From positions 2,659,501-2,723,500 of the forward strand of contig NC_135561.1 of assembly GCF_964340395.1 (NCBI RefSeq): 64,000 nucleotides of DNA, given 5' to 3'. The notes beneath the pieces were generated by a model. That model saw nothing but the letters and a program-made list of their open reading frames with translations, ran no database searches and was not told the origin of the DNA. Position numbers and translations under genes: made by a program. Origin of the DNA: Glandiceps talaboti (Eukaryota; Hemichordata; Enteropneusta; Spengelidae). Numbering within the stretch: the stretch's first letter is position 1; every line of letters starts with the position of its first letter. Positions 39,991 through 54,702 of this stretch are shown piece by piece.

Positions 39991-42551
39991 GTTCGTTGCT
40001 CCGTTTATATCTTTCCGGACACTGTCCCTGACACTGAACGGATACAATGTGTAATTCTGTTACGTTTTACCATAGAAATGAAACACTATTTGTGTATAAA
40101 GACATATGATGAACTTCCTAAGGAAACGTTATTAGTTCTACATGTTTGTTGAAATGCTAAATGCTGTCTTATATATAGCTTCAATTAAGTTCAGTTCAGT
40201 AGCAACTCTGATGCGTATGAACAGAATGTATCTTACACTTCAACTTCAACTTAATTTACATTCAAACCTTGTCATCATAACAGAACAGGTTATCAAGACG
40301 CTAATGCTCCTATGTTCCTCTACTTGGGCAGGTTTTTATTTGTTATCTAAAATATATTGGGTAAAGTACGATTTTATAGCAAGAAAAGGTCCTCAAGGGC
40401 TCTCTGCATCTCAGCAATCGTAACACATGATCCTATCACTCTGCGTAGATAATGGCAGTAAAAAGGATGAATCAATGAATAAAAAAGTGACCAATGATAC
40501 ACTTTCAAATATTAGAATCACAAGGGATACATTAAATACCAGTAAGGAAATTTAAACGGCATGTATTAATTATGTACAATGTCAAATATATAACATGGTT
40601 CATATTATAAACAATATATATATACGCCGGTGCATAACAGAAAAACCTCCAAACAGACATGATTACCGATTGCCTGTTCTTATCATCACGTGAAGTTATA
40701 CAGGAGATGAGTAAAGCAGACTCAAATGATCGCTCAGATATTTCTACTGCCATGGTAACATCACCCGCAAAGGACAATTATGTTGGAGGGTAATGTAGCA
40801 AGATAAAAAACTAAACAGCTAGACACTCATAGATTGGTCTATAATCGTCTATCTCGTATACCAGTCTAAAAACACTGATTGCATTATCGTAGTGAACAGA
40901 CTTCATAGCTTTGACTTATGATCGATAATTCATTGAATAATTATTGGTGGATGATTGGTTGAATGATTTATTAATTTATTTAGTCAGTTAGTGAAGGAAC
41001 TTCATCACATCCACTGTTATGGTTGCTATTTTTCTTCACGGAGAGTTTATGTTTCAATAATATCCATGCTAAACCACTTACGTACAACTTGCACGTTTGT
41101 GCATCTCTTATGTAAATTAGGCATTAATGGAATACAAAGTGTGTTTTCTGGCAAATCAGAAATTCTAATTACTTTGTGGATTAAAACCACAACAAAACCT
41201 ATTATATTATTGTAAATACAGCGTGCGCACACAAAAAAAAACCTTGTGTTAAAAGTTCTTACGCTATGACCGGAAAACAGACTGATTTAAGAACAAGTGG
41301 CTCCCCCTTATAAGTCGAATCAGCAGTTTGTATCGATTTAATACAGTATGTGTATCGAGTGGTAACTATTCATTTCATACATATATAAAATGGTGCATTT
41401 TGACGTTGTAAACCCCATTATACATTATATATCGATTTTGAGATGTTGTAATTGTGAACATATATCATCTTGAATCTACAAAATCATAATCGAAATTTGT
41501 ATAATGAATACGATCGATTGACACACTGTTAGGCTTTTTGCCTTAAAACTATGGTTAGATGATACGGAATAATTGAAAACAAGACGGTTAGTTTAAATCT
41601 GATTCTAATCACAGCAATTCAAGGGAATATCATACAGACTGACGTCACCAACCATTACTGATTGCTCCGTGATTACATCTTGACAAAACGAAAGAAGGAT
41701 GATCATGGGCTTGAATAAATGTTTAACCTTTCGTGACCGACTTGCACAGCTTGTGTCGATACTGACGTAGATAAAACTTCTATCATGTTTGAGAAAGTGC
41801 TTTTTTAACGTTTCACACTTGTCACCGGAAGTTTATAATTATACGGTGATTATCTAAACATGTTATAAACCAACCTATTATCGAAGTTATTCCGAGACTA
41901 AAACATGTAACTCCGTTACCTCGGCCTGCCACTGTTAGCAGGTGTTACAGGTGTTGCTGATTACGTACTGCAATACCAAGTAAGCTATATCAAAACAGAT
42001 GAACGATACTTTACATGGTTATAATTCAACGTACCATGATGTCATTGTCGGTTATATCTGTTTGTGCTTTTTCCAGGCATCTCATATCCGTGTCAATTTA
42101 ACACAACGGGTTATTTTTTATCGTTAGTGATTTGTTTTAATAGGTAGTTGACTGTCTGACACTAGTATTTAGATAATGGTGCAAATTACCTCTCCACTAA
42201 TCTACGGGAATGTGCTGATTACTGTCTCATTTGCTTCAGTATTATCAGTTACAATGTTCTCAAAAGTGTAATTGCTTCGTTGTCTCAAGTGTCAAATGTC
42301 ATTGAAAGCAGCAAGATGACTCAATATGAGACTAATGCCATTATTAGGCCCAAGGGAAAATGTACAATTAGGAAGGTGACATCAGGTCATAATAGTTCGC
42401 CTCTATTTGAAACCCAACCATTAAAATGGCACCAACTGAAACACATGATAGTTAGTAAGTACTGTACATATATTCCGTTCAGATTTTTAATTCTAAAATA
42501 CCAAACTTGCTATGTGACCTGCCGTTATTCCACTCACCTCCGTCCGACACG

Positions 42552-42788
<237 letters not shown>

Positions 42789-44447
42789 AGTGGTTTTCAT
42801 TGCAGTTCCGCAGAAGAAAGTGGATTATAGACTGAAGTATTTAGTGGTTAGTGATAAATAATCAATACGTTAGTACTCTCGGGGACAATTAGGGAATGAA
42901 AATATTCAACTAGCAGCGTTACATGAGAATATTGTTTATTTAGAAATTCTAAACAAACACAGCTGTTTCTCAAAGAACATCGTTCCTTGAAGCTTAGAAT
43001 AATTGTCGTAAGACGGTCAATGTAAGGCTTTAATGCAGACTATAATCTTTGGTATAAGGTATATTCAGTGTTTCCAATACTCTATACATCCGAGCTCTAG
43101 TGGTCATTATCATAAAGTATTGATGGTGTGTGAAGAATCGATTGTATTTGTTGATGCCAATGGGTAATGTGTCAGAAATCATGTTGTAGAATTCTAGAGT
43201 GTGTAGATATGTGATTAAATTCTCATCTCCGGAGGGTTACATGTGAATGCAAATGATCAAAGTAAACCTGACTTTTATCCTAATAATCTTCAGGTAACTC
43301 ACTCACATCTTGTTCCGTCATCTTTTATGAACACCTAGAAGCTTCCTAGGTTTTCTAAAGTCTTTCCTGACACCTGTCAGCTAATGCCCACCCATGTGGA
43401 AAAAAGTTTCGCTGTCTGTGCATCATTTATTGTTTTGAGCACACCACAAACGGCGCGACGTTAAACGTTTATCACGTTCTGACACCGTCATTCTATTAGT
43501 TTTAGATTATTTGATTGGTTTGTCTGCCACGACTTGAGTATGGCTACGTCATCACACAGTTTTTGCTGTGTAGAATATGGTCACCTGGTCTCTCTCAAGG
43601 CTACTATCACTGTTAAATCTGGCGACTTGAGTACTGTTCCACAGAGTTTCACTATATAGACCAAAGTAAAGTGTGTTATCTGATCATATGACCTTTACAT
43701 ACTAAGCAAAATTGAGAGAGAGAGCATAACAATAAAGTCTTGGTATTCGACTGGTTAAAGCGAAAGGCTAGGAACCTCTATATCATCGGTTAGAGTTTCA
43801 CCGATGGTGTTTTTTTTTCTGAATGGATAAAAAGTAGAATGTACACGTTTTTATACAGTTATAATTAATTTCTTTTATTATTCGATATATATAATTTAAT
43901 AGCGTTTACACGGAAGAGTGACACCTGTGCATCAGTACTAAAGCTTTGACGAACATGCTAACGATTACAATCATTCTGTAGTTGTCTGGTGTCAATCGCT
44001 CAGATAAAAAAAAACATTGAATGGGGAAAGGTTCCACACAATGTAGAAGGTATGAATCAATAGCTGAATGCGAGGTATAATCATGAGAATCGAAAAACAT
44101 TGAGAGAATAACGCCAACACATTGCAATTGAGAACTCTATACCCAGAGTATTAGGAATAGATTGAGGTGATAAAATTTACATTCAAAGTTTGGACATTTC
44201 ATCCCTTTGTACGAATGTCAGGCATTGACGGTTTACTGTGAATACATTGAATCTTTTATAAAAGATATGAAATGATAGTTATAAGTTGTATAAGTTTGCA
44301 GTATGCCACACGTATCACATAAACAGTAATGCATTATACGAAGGGAAGCGTGAAAAGGCTTTAAACATTAACTCAACGTTCATGTAGAACGCCAGATTTG
44401 TTTTAACAGGCGTCATATTTGTTTGTTTTTAGAAATGACACGTTCTT

Positions 44448-44555
<108 letters not shown>

Positions 44556-45716
44556 TTGTTACTAAAAAAATATGAACAGGTTTATCTTATTCTAAAGTGA
44601 TGCTTCGAAAGTTTGCTGCGGATGTGGTAAAGAAAAGAATTCCGCTGTGGTATATACATCTTACAAAAAGTAATATGTGATGTACACTAATAGTAGATTC
44701 CGTATACTTCCCCAAAATACGTCAACCTGTCGAATTACCACAATATACTGCTGTCTTAATTGAATTAAATCTTTTGAACTCTAAACTGACTATGCCTATG
44801 TGACTATACATATAACATATTTATTGCTCACACGCATTCAAAATACATACGTCATGAGGTCAGGGGTCAAGAATTAATAAGACTGAAACCATAAAGGAAA
44901 TGATTGACGATCAAAAACAATTATAAAAATTGTGGACACTCAGCATCATAGCTGTAAATATATATGAAATAAATCATAGCAAATATAACGGTAGACGAGT
45001 TTAATTAAAAACGAATGTGATAACTATTTGAACTATTGCAATATTAATGACAGTTGTACATTTAACTCTATAGGTATTTCTCCGACTAAATGCCGATACA
45101 TGCTATATAATGCTGTACAGTAAACCAAAAATTGATAACTTTTTGTCATTTGACAAATCAGTTATTTACTTTGAAAGGGAGAATATGGGTAGATTTTACC
45201 CCCAACAACGTATGGCACTTTTGTGGTGATATTATTGTATGGATAACTTTACTTCTACGGTTTACGCAGTTTTATATTATATTTTCTAAGAACACAGCAT
45301 GGGCTATGATAGTCGTGTCCATTCAATCTCCACTCTTACTGTTACTTGTCCACTTGAATATCACGACAGCTGAATCATACAAGTATTTTGAATTTTTCAA
45401 ATGGCAAATTGCTTTTGAAGTAGTCAGAATTATACATTCAAAGATTTCGCAATGAGAGTTAAAGATCACATTCGCATTTCAGACTATATTGAATAAATCG
45501 TACAATTTACATTTAAGTAATCAGGATATCTGAATGTAGAGGAAGCAATTAGTAATTTCACTTCTAGCGTATATCAATTCTACAATTCCCTATGAACAGA
45601 TTCATTAAACATAAGGCCATTTACACAGAAAATCCATACTTCATTATTTGCTTTACTACATGAGCTATACAGCGAATAAAAGTGTCTTTTTATTCTTTCG
45701 TTTCATTTTCTTCTAG

Positions 45717-45784
45717 GACCAGCCGTTAAAGTACTGTGTGGGCTCTACATTTGCAGTTTCGATTCAATATCAGAGACTAGTATG
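45717..45784 (+). CDS. Exon 3 (68 bp) of glycine-receptor-like Cys-loop channel subunit
   Basis: This exon encodes residues 71(split)-93, G-PAVKVLCGLYICSFDSISETSM, corresponding to the first beta strands of the ligand-binding domain. The pattern S-F-x-S-I-x-E-T-x-M and the preceding Gly-Pro, V-x-V-x-C spacing are characteristic of glycine-receptor subunits and less like GABA-A or GluCl subunits (family knowledge, by eye). The 68-bp length equals the size I recall for the homologous exon in vertebrate glycine and GABA-A receptor genes. The acceptor is a long pyrimidine tract ending TTCTAG at 45716 and the donor is GTATGT at 45785. It enters in phase 1 and leaves in phase 0, as required by exons 2 and 4. 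Two cysteines (residues 78 and 83) are present; the first aligns with a cysteine typical of glycine receptors. Confidence 0.92.
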
Positions 45785-47680
45785 GTATGTAATTTCTCAG
45801 ATTACTCAAATGTTCACAGTGCATTTATTGTATATATCATTTTATATGCTACCTATATTCCATGTGCAAAGGAGATGATAGTCCAGTTCAACCATGCATA
45901 GATCACATGTCAAGCGTTAATATTATCTGTAGCATATTAGTAGCATGATGATGAAAATAAATCATAAACAGGAGTCATTTTATACGAAAATATTAATCAT
46001 TTTATGATATCGCGGCTTAGATATAGTGATAGCTGCATTGCCTTACAGTATGGATAACATTCCTCCAATATCAAAATCGTGAACAAGGTTATCGTCGCCA
46101 ATGACAACAAGCCATAAGGCTGAAATGTGTGTATGCTTGTGTGTCTGTGTGTCTGTGTGTGTCTGTGTGCATTTAGACAGACATTTTAATTATTTGAACT
46201 AAGAAAACTAATTGTATGCTCGCTATCAGAATCTCTGAACCTTTTACATAGTAAAACTGATGTCATCATTTGAGATATATTCGTTTTATGCATTGATATT
46301 ATGGAAGATAAGTTCAGGTACCATACAACATAATTACTAATCATGTAATCCTTTCCCATTAGATGAGTTTGATGAATTCTACCATTCTACAATCCAAGCT
46401 ATTCCAGTTGAGCTTCATGCATAAACAATACCTCTACGCTTGAATTATTGTATACGAAAGATACATAATTAATGTTGCATATCCGAAGACTCCATGGTCA
46501 TATGGTTATTAAACTAAAAGTAAACATCATCTTTGGGATAAAGTATATTGTCTGTAGGCGTACCGGGTGGGCAACCTTACATAGTATTATATACAATGAT
46601 AGTAAAATGAAAGAATGAGTGTGACAGAGCCTACATCAGACTATGAAAGTTGTTGAAATCTCCATGTTGTAAAAATGACTTTAATTATAACCTCCAGTCC
46701 TGTTATTAAGATAATTACGATCCATATCAAGAGTATTTTTTCTTCAATAACTAAAGCATGGAGGGCTAAATCAAATCAGCAAGTCTTATGTTGCCAGTTG
46801 CCAGATGTTTAACACTGCTGCATGCTGGACTGAAATATGATGTGCTTACACATTTATCATACTGACATTCCATTTATAGTGTGTTCAATGCCCATGGTAT
46901 ACAAATTCTCATGCGACTAAATATTTATAGTCCAGTGAATACAGTGGTAGGTGTTGAAAGGCCACAAATATGTCACAATGTGAGACATGTATCGATTTAC
47001 TTTTACGTGCATTGAGTATACTTTATCAGTATTCGGAAATTGGAAAGACCTCTCGTTTCTTTCATGGCAATGAAATGTATAATTCGGACTGTGGATATGA
47101 CTTTGTAGATCTAAGTTTTATACTCATTCCAATTTTGCAAAATTCGGTTCCAATTCCAGTCTTTTATTGATGAAATGAAACAGAAATTGTGGTCATAACG
47201 GTTCAAATACTGCGAGATGTGTAACATATGTGAGAAGTTGACGATTCAAGTAGAAATGATTGGCATATGAATTAAAAAATATTATTGGAAGATATTTCTT
47301 TTTCTAAAACATGACACTAAATAATCCATACATCAATGCGTCTGAGAGATGAAATACGAATTCAATTTGGATCACGTATAAGGGGAAATTGGCCTATATA
47401 ATTTGATATCAAAATAATAGGTTCATAATGAACTTCGCGTATCATCCTGAATGCAAGGTAATATAAAACATACATATATCCAAACATTCACCAATATGAT
47501 ATAGTATGAGGCAGAGAAAAACACTGTGATATATATTGTTTCTTTATCATACCCTAGTTATTCTCTTTCCGTACAAAATGGCTTCTTCTGTGGACTTTTA
47601 ATCACGATTGCTATATATACCGCCATCATTCCATCAATCTGTGTATTAATTGGATTTGTCTTCGATAAAATTAAGTGTCC

Positions 47681-47776
47681 CACTTAAATCGTCAATTTTA
47701 ACAATAGATAGTGATAGTTCATAAACATAATTTATGAACTATCAGTATCTTTTGTTAAAATTGATGATCTTAAATG
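47681..47776. repeat. 96-bp palindrome (about 45-bp arms)
   Basis: Left arm 47681-47725 and right arm 47731-47776 are reverse complements with about five mismatches, sharing TCAATTTTAACAA and TGATAGTTCATAAA. The loop is five bases. It is compact and imperfect, as expected for an ageing fold-back element or a small hairpin transcript. Confidence 0.9.
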
Positions 47777-50689
47777 TTCATTTTTTTTGCAAATTGTATA
47801 TTGTCAGTGATAATTATATAATCGACGTATATATAATATTAGTTTGATAGCACCGGTTTCAGGTAAGCGTAATAATAATTTGTACTATTCGCTGTTCTAT
47901 AGCCTAAAGAATGCAGACGTTACATTATGGATAAGCAACAAACTGATATAATATCCTGTAGTCGCAAAGGGTGATTTTAAAAATGAGGAATATCCACGTA
48001 ACCATTTGTCTGCTTCCGGCAAATCTTTGTTCGAAACTTTTGATATTAAAGAGATCATGATAAGATTAAAAAAAATTAGCTTGAATGCTCACCATATGTT
48101 GGTTTTATTGTACCAAGAAAACTCATTAGAGATTCTTTATTAAAGTAAGCGGATCTCATTTTGGCTTAAATTGAAAGAACACTGTTTAATGAAATCCTTT
48201 CCAGCGTTCAATCTTTTCATAATATCCTTTCGCCGAAATTTCTATCGAAAGACATAAATTTGTCTGTTTATCTATGATTTCTATGGATGTAATTTCCTGC
48301 AACACAATCCAAATGTGTGTGAATGATGAAACGAACGGCAAAACCCATATCTTTAGGAGATGCTATGGATGAATATGAAGATCAGAAAAACTATAAATAT
48401 GCAAGTTTTAGTTTTTAACTATGTTCTTACAACATGATAGATGCCAGTTTAGTTGTTGTCTTCGGGTTTACGTCAATCAAATTGGTTTACCATTTTTCTG
48501 TTCTCGACTGAAATAAATAGCTGTCATTATTCACTAATGCTCTATGGATTTTCTGGAATTAATTTGAGTATAAATGTGAACATCTGCTCCATTAGCCGAC
48601 GGATAATTTCTTCTATAATTTGGAAAGTATGTATTCACCTAGAATTTACAATAAGCGTAGCCCAAAAATCCAACCCTGTTTATTTGTAAATTAGAAATTA
48701 TATTTGTCTATTTAGAAAGAAACATTTCAAACAAAAAAACAGGTAATCCATGTGGTCATGTTAAGAATAACTGGAATGGCACTGGCATCAACGTTTTTCA
48801 GTTACAAGAACAATGTGACCATAACTGAAGTTTGAAACATTTTGGCTCAGCTGTTCACTCGATAAAATATTTAAACTCTTAACAAATTAAACCCAATACT
48901 AACTGTCTACATACTTCCCTAACTTTAAATTTATACAATATTTCATCTTTATCTGTCATAACTGTCATAATTGTATGTGAATGAGCGTATGTCACGAACT
49001 TTAGAATGAAGCAGATTAAATCTTGTTGTAGAAGGGGTCATATACATGATAAAATGAAATATTTTACTCAAGGCGTAGTGACTTTGCTGACTAGTTTTAA
49101 ACTTAAACATGTTTTAAATATATTAAAAAGCAGTAGCGAGCCAAACTTTCTATGTTAATCCTGTGGTAGACACGCCATAGGGGAAGGCATTGTGCGTTCA
49201 AACATGATGTTATCTTTTTTTTTCAATCTATTTTGTAAGTTATCAACATCATCACCTGAGGACATCTTTTGTTGGAATGGATTGATATCCTAATTATTTG
49301 TCGATACATTATTTTTTCTATCTATTCACTACAACCTACTGCTCATGTTGATAATTTGAGTTGAAAGGAATGGAATTGTTGTGTAGTAGCAACTAATGAT
49401 CGGGAGTATGGTATGGACAAGCCTGTGATTACGCATATGACGTCTAAATTAGCTTATACAATAATTAAGTAATGTTTCTAGGAAGAAGTTTCTTTACGGT
49501 TTGTTCGCTTTGATGTTGTCTAAAATTAGACTACATAAAGTTGGTGCCGAGATTGCAAAAACGCACTCTGGCATTTACCTCATAATCTGTCTACGCTTAG
49601 GACACTACTGGTGAGATCAGAGAAGAAATGATAAATTATCGGCAACTGTCATCGTTTTGTTTTAAGAGACATGTGCCAATTTAAGCCTCTTTTATCAGAA
49701 AGCTTACCTTTACAAAATTAAAATCATAACAAATGGTACAAGCAACTGTTGGCACTAATCCCCTTGAAATACCTTCATCTTTGGGATATTAATGTTTAGC
49801 AGTTGTTGACATGAATTTTTATAATTTAAAATTTAAAATTTTCTCATATCACATTATCTTTATAATAAGTATTCCGGTGTACAAGCTAGGTCACTGGCCT
49901 TTCGGTACATGACTTATAAAACAATTACAATACAAGATCAAAGATGTCAAATAATATCAGGAATATCTTCATTGTCTTATGTCACTAAAATAAAACAGTT
50001 GTTGTGGATCTTTTGTGGAAGTGTCTCTGTGCTCTTGGTATCCTGAACATTTAGTTGCAATGAACCAGATTTCTTCTCATAGTTTGGCAAACAAAGTCGG
50101 GTCACGAAATACTACTTTAGCTTGTACGGAAACGTAAGGACTTATACAGTCATTAATTTTACCAAAGTACAGGGAAGGTGAATCGATATAGATGTATACA
50201 GATAACACGAGTAATGCAGCTCGTTATTGTTACAACCATCCCTTATCTCTTACATAGAAGTGGATAACTTTGATATAATCCAAATATTCCAAAAATACGA
50301 ATCTTCTCAAAAAAATAAAAGTTTAGGGACGACATAGAATGAAAAGATAAGCTATTATTTGAATAATGTTTCCATATTCATATATTTCATTGTAATTGTT
50401 TATCAATATTGTTGTCCAATTATAATCATTACATTTTACATCACATTGTTAACAGTGGGAATTTTATGGTCATAGTAGTGTTGTTTTGACACTCGGTTTC
50501 TTTCCTTTTGCCTGAATAAACAATTTAGTGAACACACAGCCGAATGCTATAGTTGAAATATAATTTTTACCTAATAAAACGGTTTTTTGTCAACAAATAT
50601 TTACAGTAATTAACGTCTGAATACTAGGTGGTTGCTATGATGACTTTAGACGATGAAATTTGATTAAAATAATTTAAGCTTACATTTGA

Positions 50690-51312
50690 AAGTGTGGACG
50701 TTCAAGACGTAGATATATGTTGAGGCATCTTCCCCATCGTTTCAACCATGCTCTCAATTTCATTTAAAGAACACTTTTTAAATACTCTGAAGCTGTTTTA
50801 TGGAACAGTCTACCAATACATATTAAGCAGTGCAAAACAATTTGTACTTTTATAAATACATACATAAATCATATTATGTAAGAAAGGATGACTTCCAATA
50901 TGGTGTAACTGGATGGCGGTACAAATGTGTCTATTGATATTGTTGCTTTTTCATCTTGTCTTGTTAAACGTTGCTTTTGAATTTCCGCAATGTACATGCT
51001 CTTCTCTCGTCAATGAATGTTTGTTTGCATTATTCTGCTTGACAGTATGTATATGTGTTAAACTTATCGTATTTACTCAAGTAAATGATTCTATAACAGC
51101 ATTTGCTTTCCATGATACAGTCGGGAAGGCAAGCACGCCTTTGATTTCGTAAACACACTTGATTTGTTGAACGTTGCTTTCGTATTGTTTGTAATCTCTT
51201 TTTGTTTGGTATGTGATGTTTTTTTTGGTGTGTTGTAACAGGGCCCAGGTGGAAATCAGCTTTTGATGTTTCCTGGCTACCCTATTCTTAAATAAATTTT
51301 ACTACTACTACC
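50690..51312 (+). mobile_element. 3' end of a LINE with (TAC)n tail, interrupted by a nested repeat
   Basis: The frame ending at the TAA around 50878-50880 reads FKYSEAVLWNSLPIHIKQCK, the familiar F-K-Y-S-x-A-V-L-W-N-S-L-P terminus of LINE reverse transcriptase ORFs. A non-coding tail follows, with CCTGGCTACCCTATTCTTAA, AATAAATTTT and TACTACTACTAC at 51298-51312. The reading frame is broken upstream, so the copy is dead. A 187-bp repeat is inserted in its tail. Confidence 0.78.
50979..51165 (+). mobile_element. Nested repeat R, copy 1, inside the LINE tail
   Basis: The segment GAATTTCCGCAATGTACATG to ACACTTGATTT is shared with 54703-54896. It is flanked by an imperfect direct repeat of the LINE sequence, TTGTTAAACGTTGCTTTT (50961-50978) and TTGTTGAACGTTGCTTTC (51164-51181), which looks like a target-site duplication. 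There is no credible coding capacity; the 79-codon frame across it is coincidental. Confidence 0.78.
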
Positions 51313-53429
51313 TCGGTGCGCCTCAGACAAAATAACGGACGGGTTAACCACAACTGTTAAAAACAGTAAATGTCCTCTGACGTGTACTATAACTATCAGA
51401 TAACACCTCCTGGTCTATTTTTGGTTATTATTTTCTTACACCATTTGGATATTTTGCTGATAAAAAAGCAACAATTCAAAAATGCTTGGATAACAATTAT
51501 TATTGAAAAAGATAAACAAAACTTAAAGAAAATGTAAACTCAAAATAGATCTAAAGGTGTTAGATATATCTACGTTAGTAAGTATTCTAGCTTGTTACGA
51601 GAACTGTTTTTGCTATTATTCAAATCCATTAAGAATCTTTGAAGTGAAATATGCTGGCCAAGGGAATGGTGACAGCGATTGGTTTTCTACATTGCAAAAG
51701 GGTTTTAAATGTTAGAATGAAACACGTATAAAATAGCACGAATACATAATTTGTCGAATGCAATCTTATTTATCACAAAAGTGAAAACACAACAGTTGTG
51801 AGCGTTTAAACAATAATTAAGTCGTTAGTTATGGTATTCCAAACACTTAACCTTAATGACCTCAAACAGTTATTGTAACAAGTAATAGGTTTTCAATTAC
51901 TTCAATTGCTTTAACTCAATGCAACAGTTCCTTTCAATATATGGTAACGAGTCTATTCTTGCCCCGTTTTAATGCAATCTGCGTTTCCATAATAACTTCC
52001 TTCCATGATGCACTCAAGTAATCAAGGTAGAACACCCATTTTTCATATGAGTATGATATCATCTTGTTTATATCCCGAGAGTGCATGCTCCAAATGCACG
52101 TCGTTAGTGTTTCAGCTGCATCATGGACGTTAATGCTATGTCTAATACTTTCTTGGGTTTAATATAAATACGTCATTAAAATGGCACTGTACTGTGAGTA
52201 TATGTACGCCCAAGTATACACATGGCATCTGCTATGTGAAACGTACAGGGTTCGCAGTGTCGACGATAACATGTACGTATCCAACCAATCTACCTGTATG
52301 CAAAATAACGGAAACTACAATCACGAACATTAATGTCATGTATGTCGCATTCTCATTCAGTCAGCTAACCGATTCTTTGGTCAGCTTGCATAACAAGCGC
52401 AGTGACATAACTTGATCATTTCCAACTAAACCCCTTATTTTACGAGCTCTTCAAGTACAAGACAGTGTGTTCCTTTTTAGGCAGAATATTTGCCGACATA
52501 GTAACGATGGTCTTTTTTATGCAACATTAGTCTTGATTTTACTTTTATGTTTTACCTTTTGCTTTACCTGATATAAAGATTAACCCAAATACAAGACTTT
52601 ACATGATAATACAAGTAGTGCGTGAGTTTTCCAATGTATGAAAAGTAGATCTACAGAAATACCTTTAGAAAAAACTTACTCAAAACTAGTTACGTTATCA
52701 ATTACCAACACTATTCTAGTGACATCTGCTCTTTATCTTTTAATTGACTTCCGTGCCTGTCAATGCAATAGAGTACCACTTTCTCTCCAGGCGATATCTT
52801 CCCATCCTTAAAGCATGGGATTTACCCAAGGTTGTATTTATTTTCTAACGGACATTACCCTTCCCCTGTCATCAATCTTCCTGTCGTTACAACTTAGTCA
52901 TCTTTTACACAGGAGACACATTTACTTTTTGCAGGATTATGCATCCTGTATGTGGTGAGTGATATTTTATGGGTACTTGTGGGAAAGCTGCCTCTTTTAT
53001 GCTTTGTTTTCCGCCTCGTCCGTCACTGTCAATAAGGTGGCTCCACCGTAATCTAACATAGTATCAAGTATACGTAATAATCGCGAATGTTGGGGATCAA
53101 GTGTAGATGATAAAGCTGACTGGCATTAATTTCTGCTCACGACAATGAGAATTGGAAATCATTCAAATTGACAATGTGGATGTCGATATTTGTAATCATG
53201 ACCTTGCCATTTAGAAGCCTTGCTTTGAAATGATTAATCATGTATATGAAGAGTGTATGGTAAACGACGGATGGGGCACCATGGGAACTCTACATTCCCA
53301 GTCACAAGGCACAGCATGACATGACATGACATTCGAGGAAAGATCAAGATCAATACTGAAAATTCAAACCCATTTTTGCCGTAATTATTAGAGCAAATAT
53401 GACTCTCAAAAATCATAATCATCGGTGTA

Positions 53430-53431
<2 letters not shown>

Positions 53432-53515
<84 letters not shown>

Positions 53516-53539
53516 CTCGGTGAGTATCAATCTGCTAAG

Positions 53540-53602
<63 letters not shown>
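53432..53602. repeat. (TA)n arrays around a truncated module
   Basis: Two TA runs separated by 27 bases of module M. Confidence 0.97.
53514..53540 (-). repeat. Truncated module M between two (TA)n arrays
   Basis: Only the first 27 bases of the 64-bp module remain (AACTCGGTGAGTATCAATCT onward), sandwiched between long TA arrays at 53432-53513 and 53541-53602. Confidence 0.9.
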
Positions 53603-54438
53603 GTCTAGATCTCATGAGGAGGTCGTCAACGAATCAACTCCGCGCCAAATGTTCTTCAATATACTGTGGTCACACTCTTGACAGTCAATACTAACATCAA
53701 TCGCGTTATCAATATGTGAATCATTGGCTACAAACTGGAGAGCGAAACATAAATGCAGCTGGGGTAACATGATATATCTAACATATGCTCATAGACAAGG
53801 TTTCATACCAAAGTTCTTTCTAAGGAGTTCATTCAATAGTAGCTAGTTATATCGAATGGAATAAAAAATAAATCAATTTTAGTGAAATACTGCTCGGTGA
53901 AACTTCCAATGTCGCCATATACCATACGTTAGATTACGATTTGAGTGGCACGCGTCAACTGATATATGTCATATGCAAACTTTGACTCTGTATAGGGGAA
54001 ATTAGCAGGGTGCAGTTTGAACAGGATATCAGGTTGATCTGCTGGAAAGTAACTTTAAAACAAAAATAATAAGGTAACAAAGGCGCAATGTCATTTAATG
54101 GAATAATAGCAAACATCACTTATCGGGAAAGAAAAACTTACATTACTCTTGGCAGCTGCCATTTCGGATCAATTAGTTGTGCAACAAATATTCTAAATCT
54201 CTTAAGGTTCAGAGCTAAACATTCTTACTATTTTATATTTTATTTGTCTATTTCCTCTTTCCCAAGAAGAATGTTATGCAGTATATAAGTAATGGAACGA
54301 CCGGCTCCAATGTAATTTTGTATGTAATGACTATGATAAAGTCATATTAACAAACACTAGCTAACATTGCAATTACAATATATTATCAAAATGTTATGTT
54401 AACCCGACCATCATATACAATGGGAGACAACCTGTGCC

Positions 54439-54600
54439 AAGTTTATGTAGGTAGATAGGTAGATAAGTAGGTGGGCGGTTTGGTGGATGGATGGTTGGTT
54501 GGATGGATGGGTGGGTGGGTAGGTGGTTAGTTGCGAGGGTGGGTAGATGGATGGATGGATGGATGGATGGATGGATAGGTGGATTATGATGCATGGTGGA
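54439..54600. repeat. Degenerate GGTA/GGTG/GGAT minisatellite
   Basis: GGTA, GGTG and GGAT tetranucleotide units, purest as GGAT at about 54546-54575. Minus-strand Ile-His-Pro frames are repeat translations. Confidence 0.93.
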
Positions 54601-54702
54601 TTGATGAATGCAAACATATAAACAAACAAAGTGATTCCGTGTATACGTACATGTACGCAGTCTAAGGGTGACTTTTTTAACCGTCGACGTGGGAAGGGGG
54701 TG

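Noticed and set aside
45132-45455. 107-codon hydrophobic frame just before exon 3
   Set aside because: It resembles no receptor segment. Length and hydrophobicity are expected in AT-rich DNA.
52194-52415. 73-codon frame with several cysteines
   Set aside because: No signal peptide, domain or splice support; composition is that of the surrounding intron.
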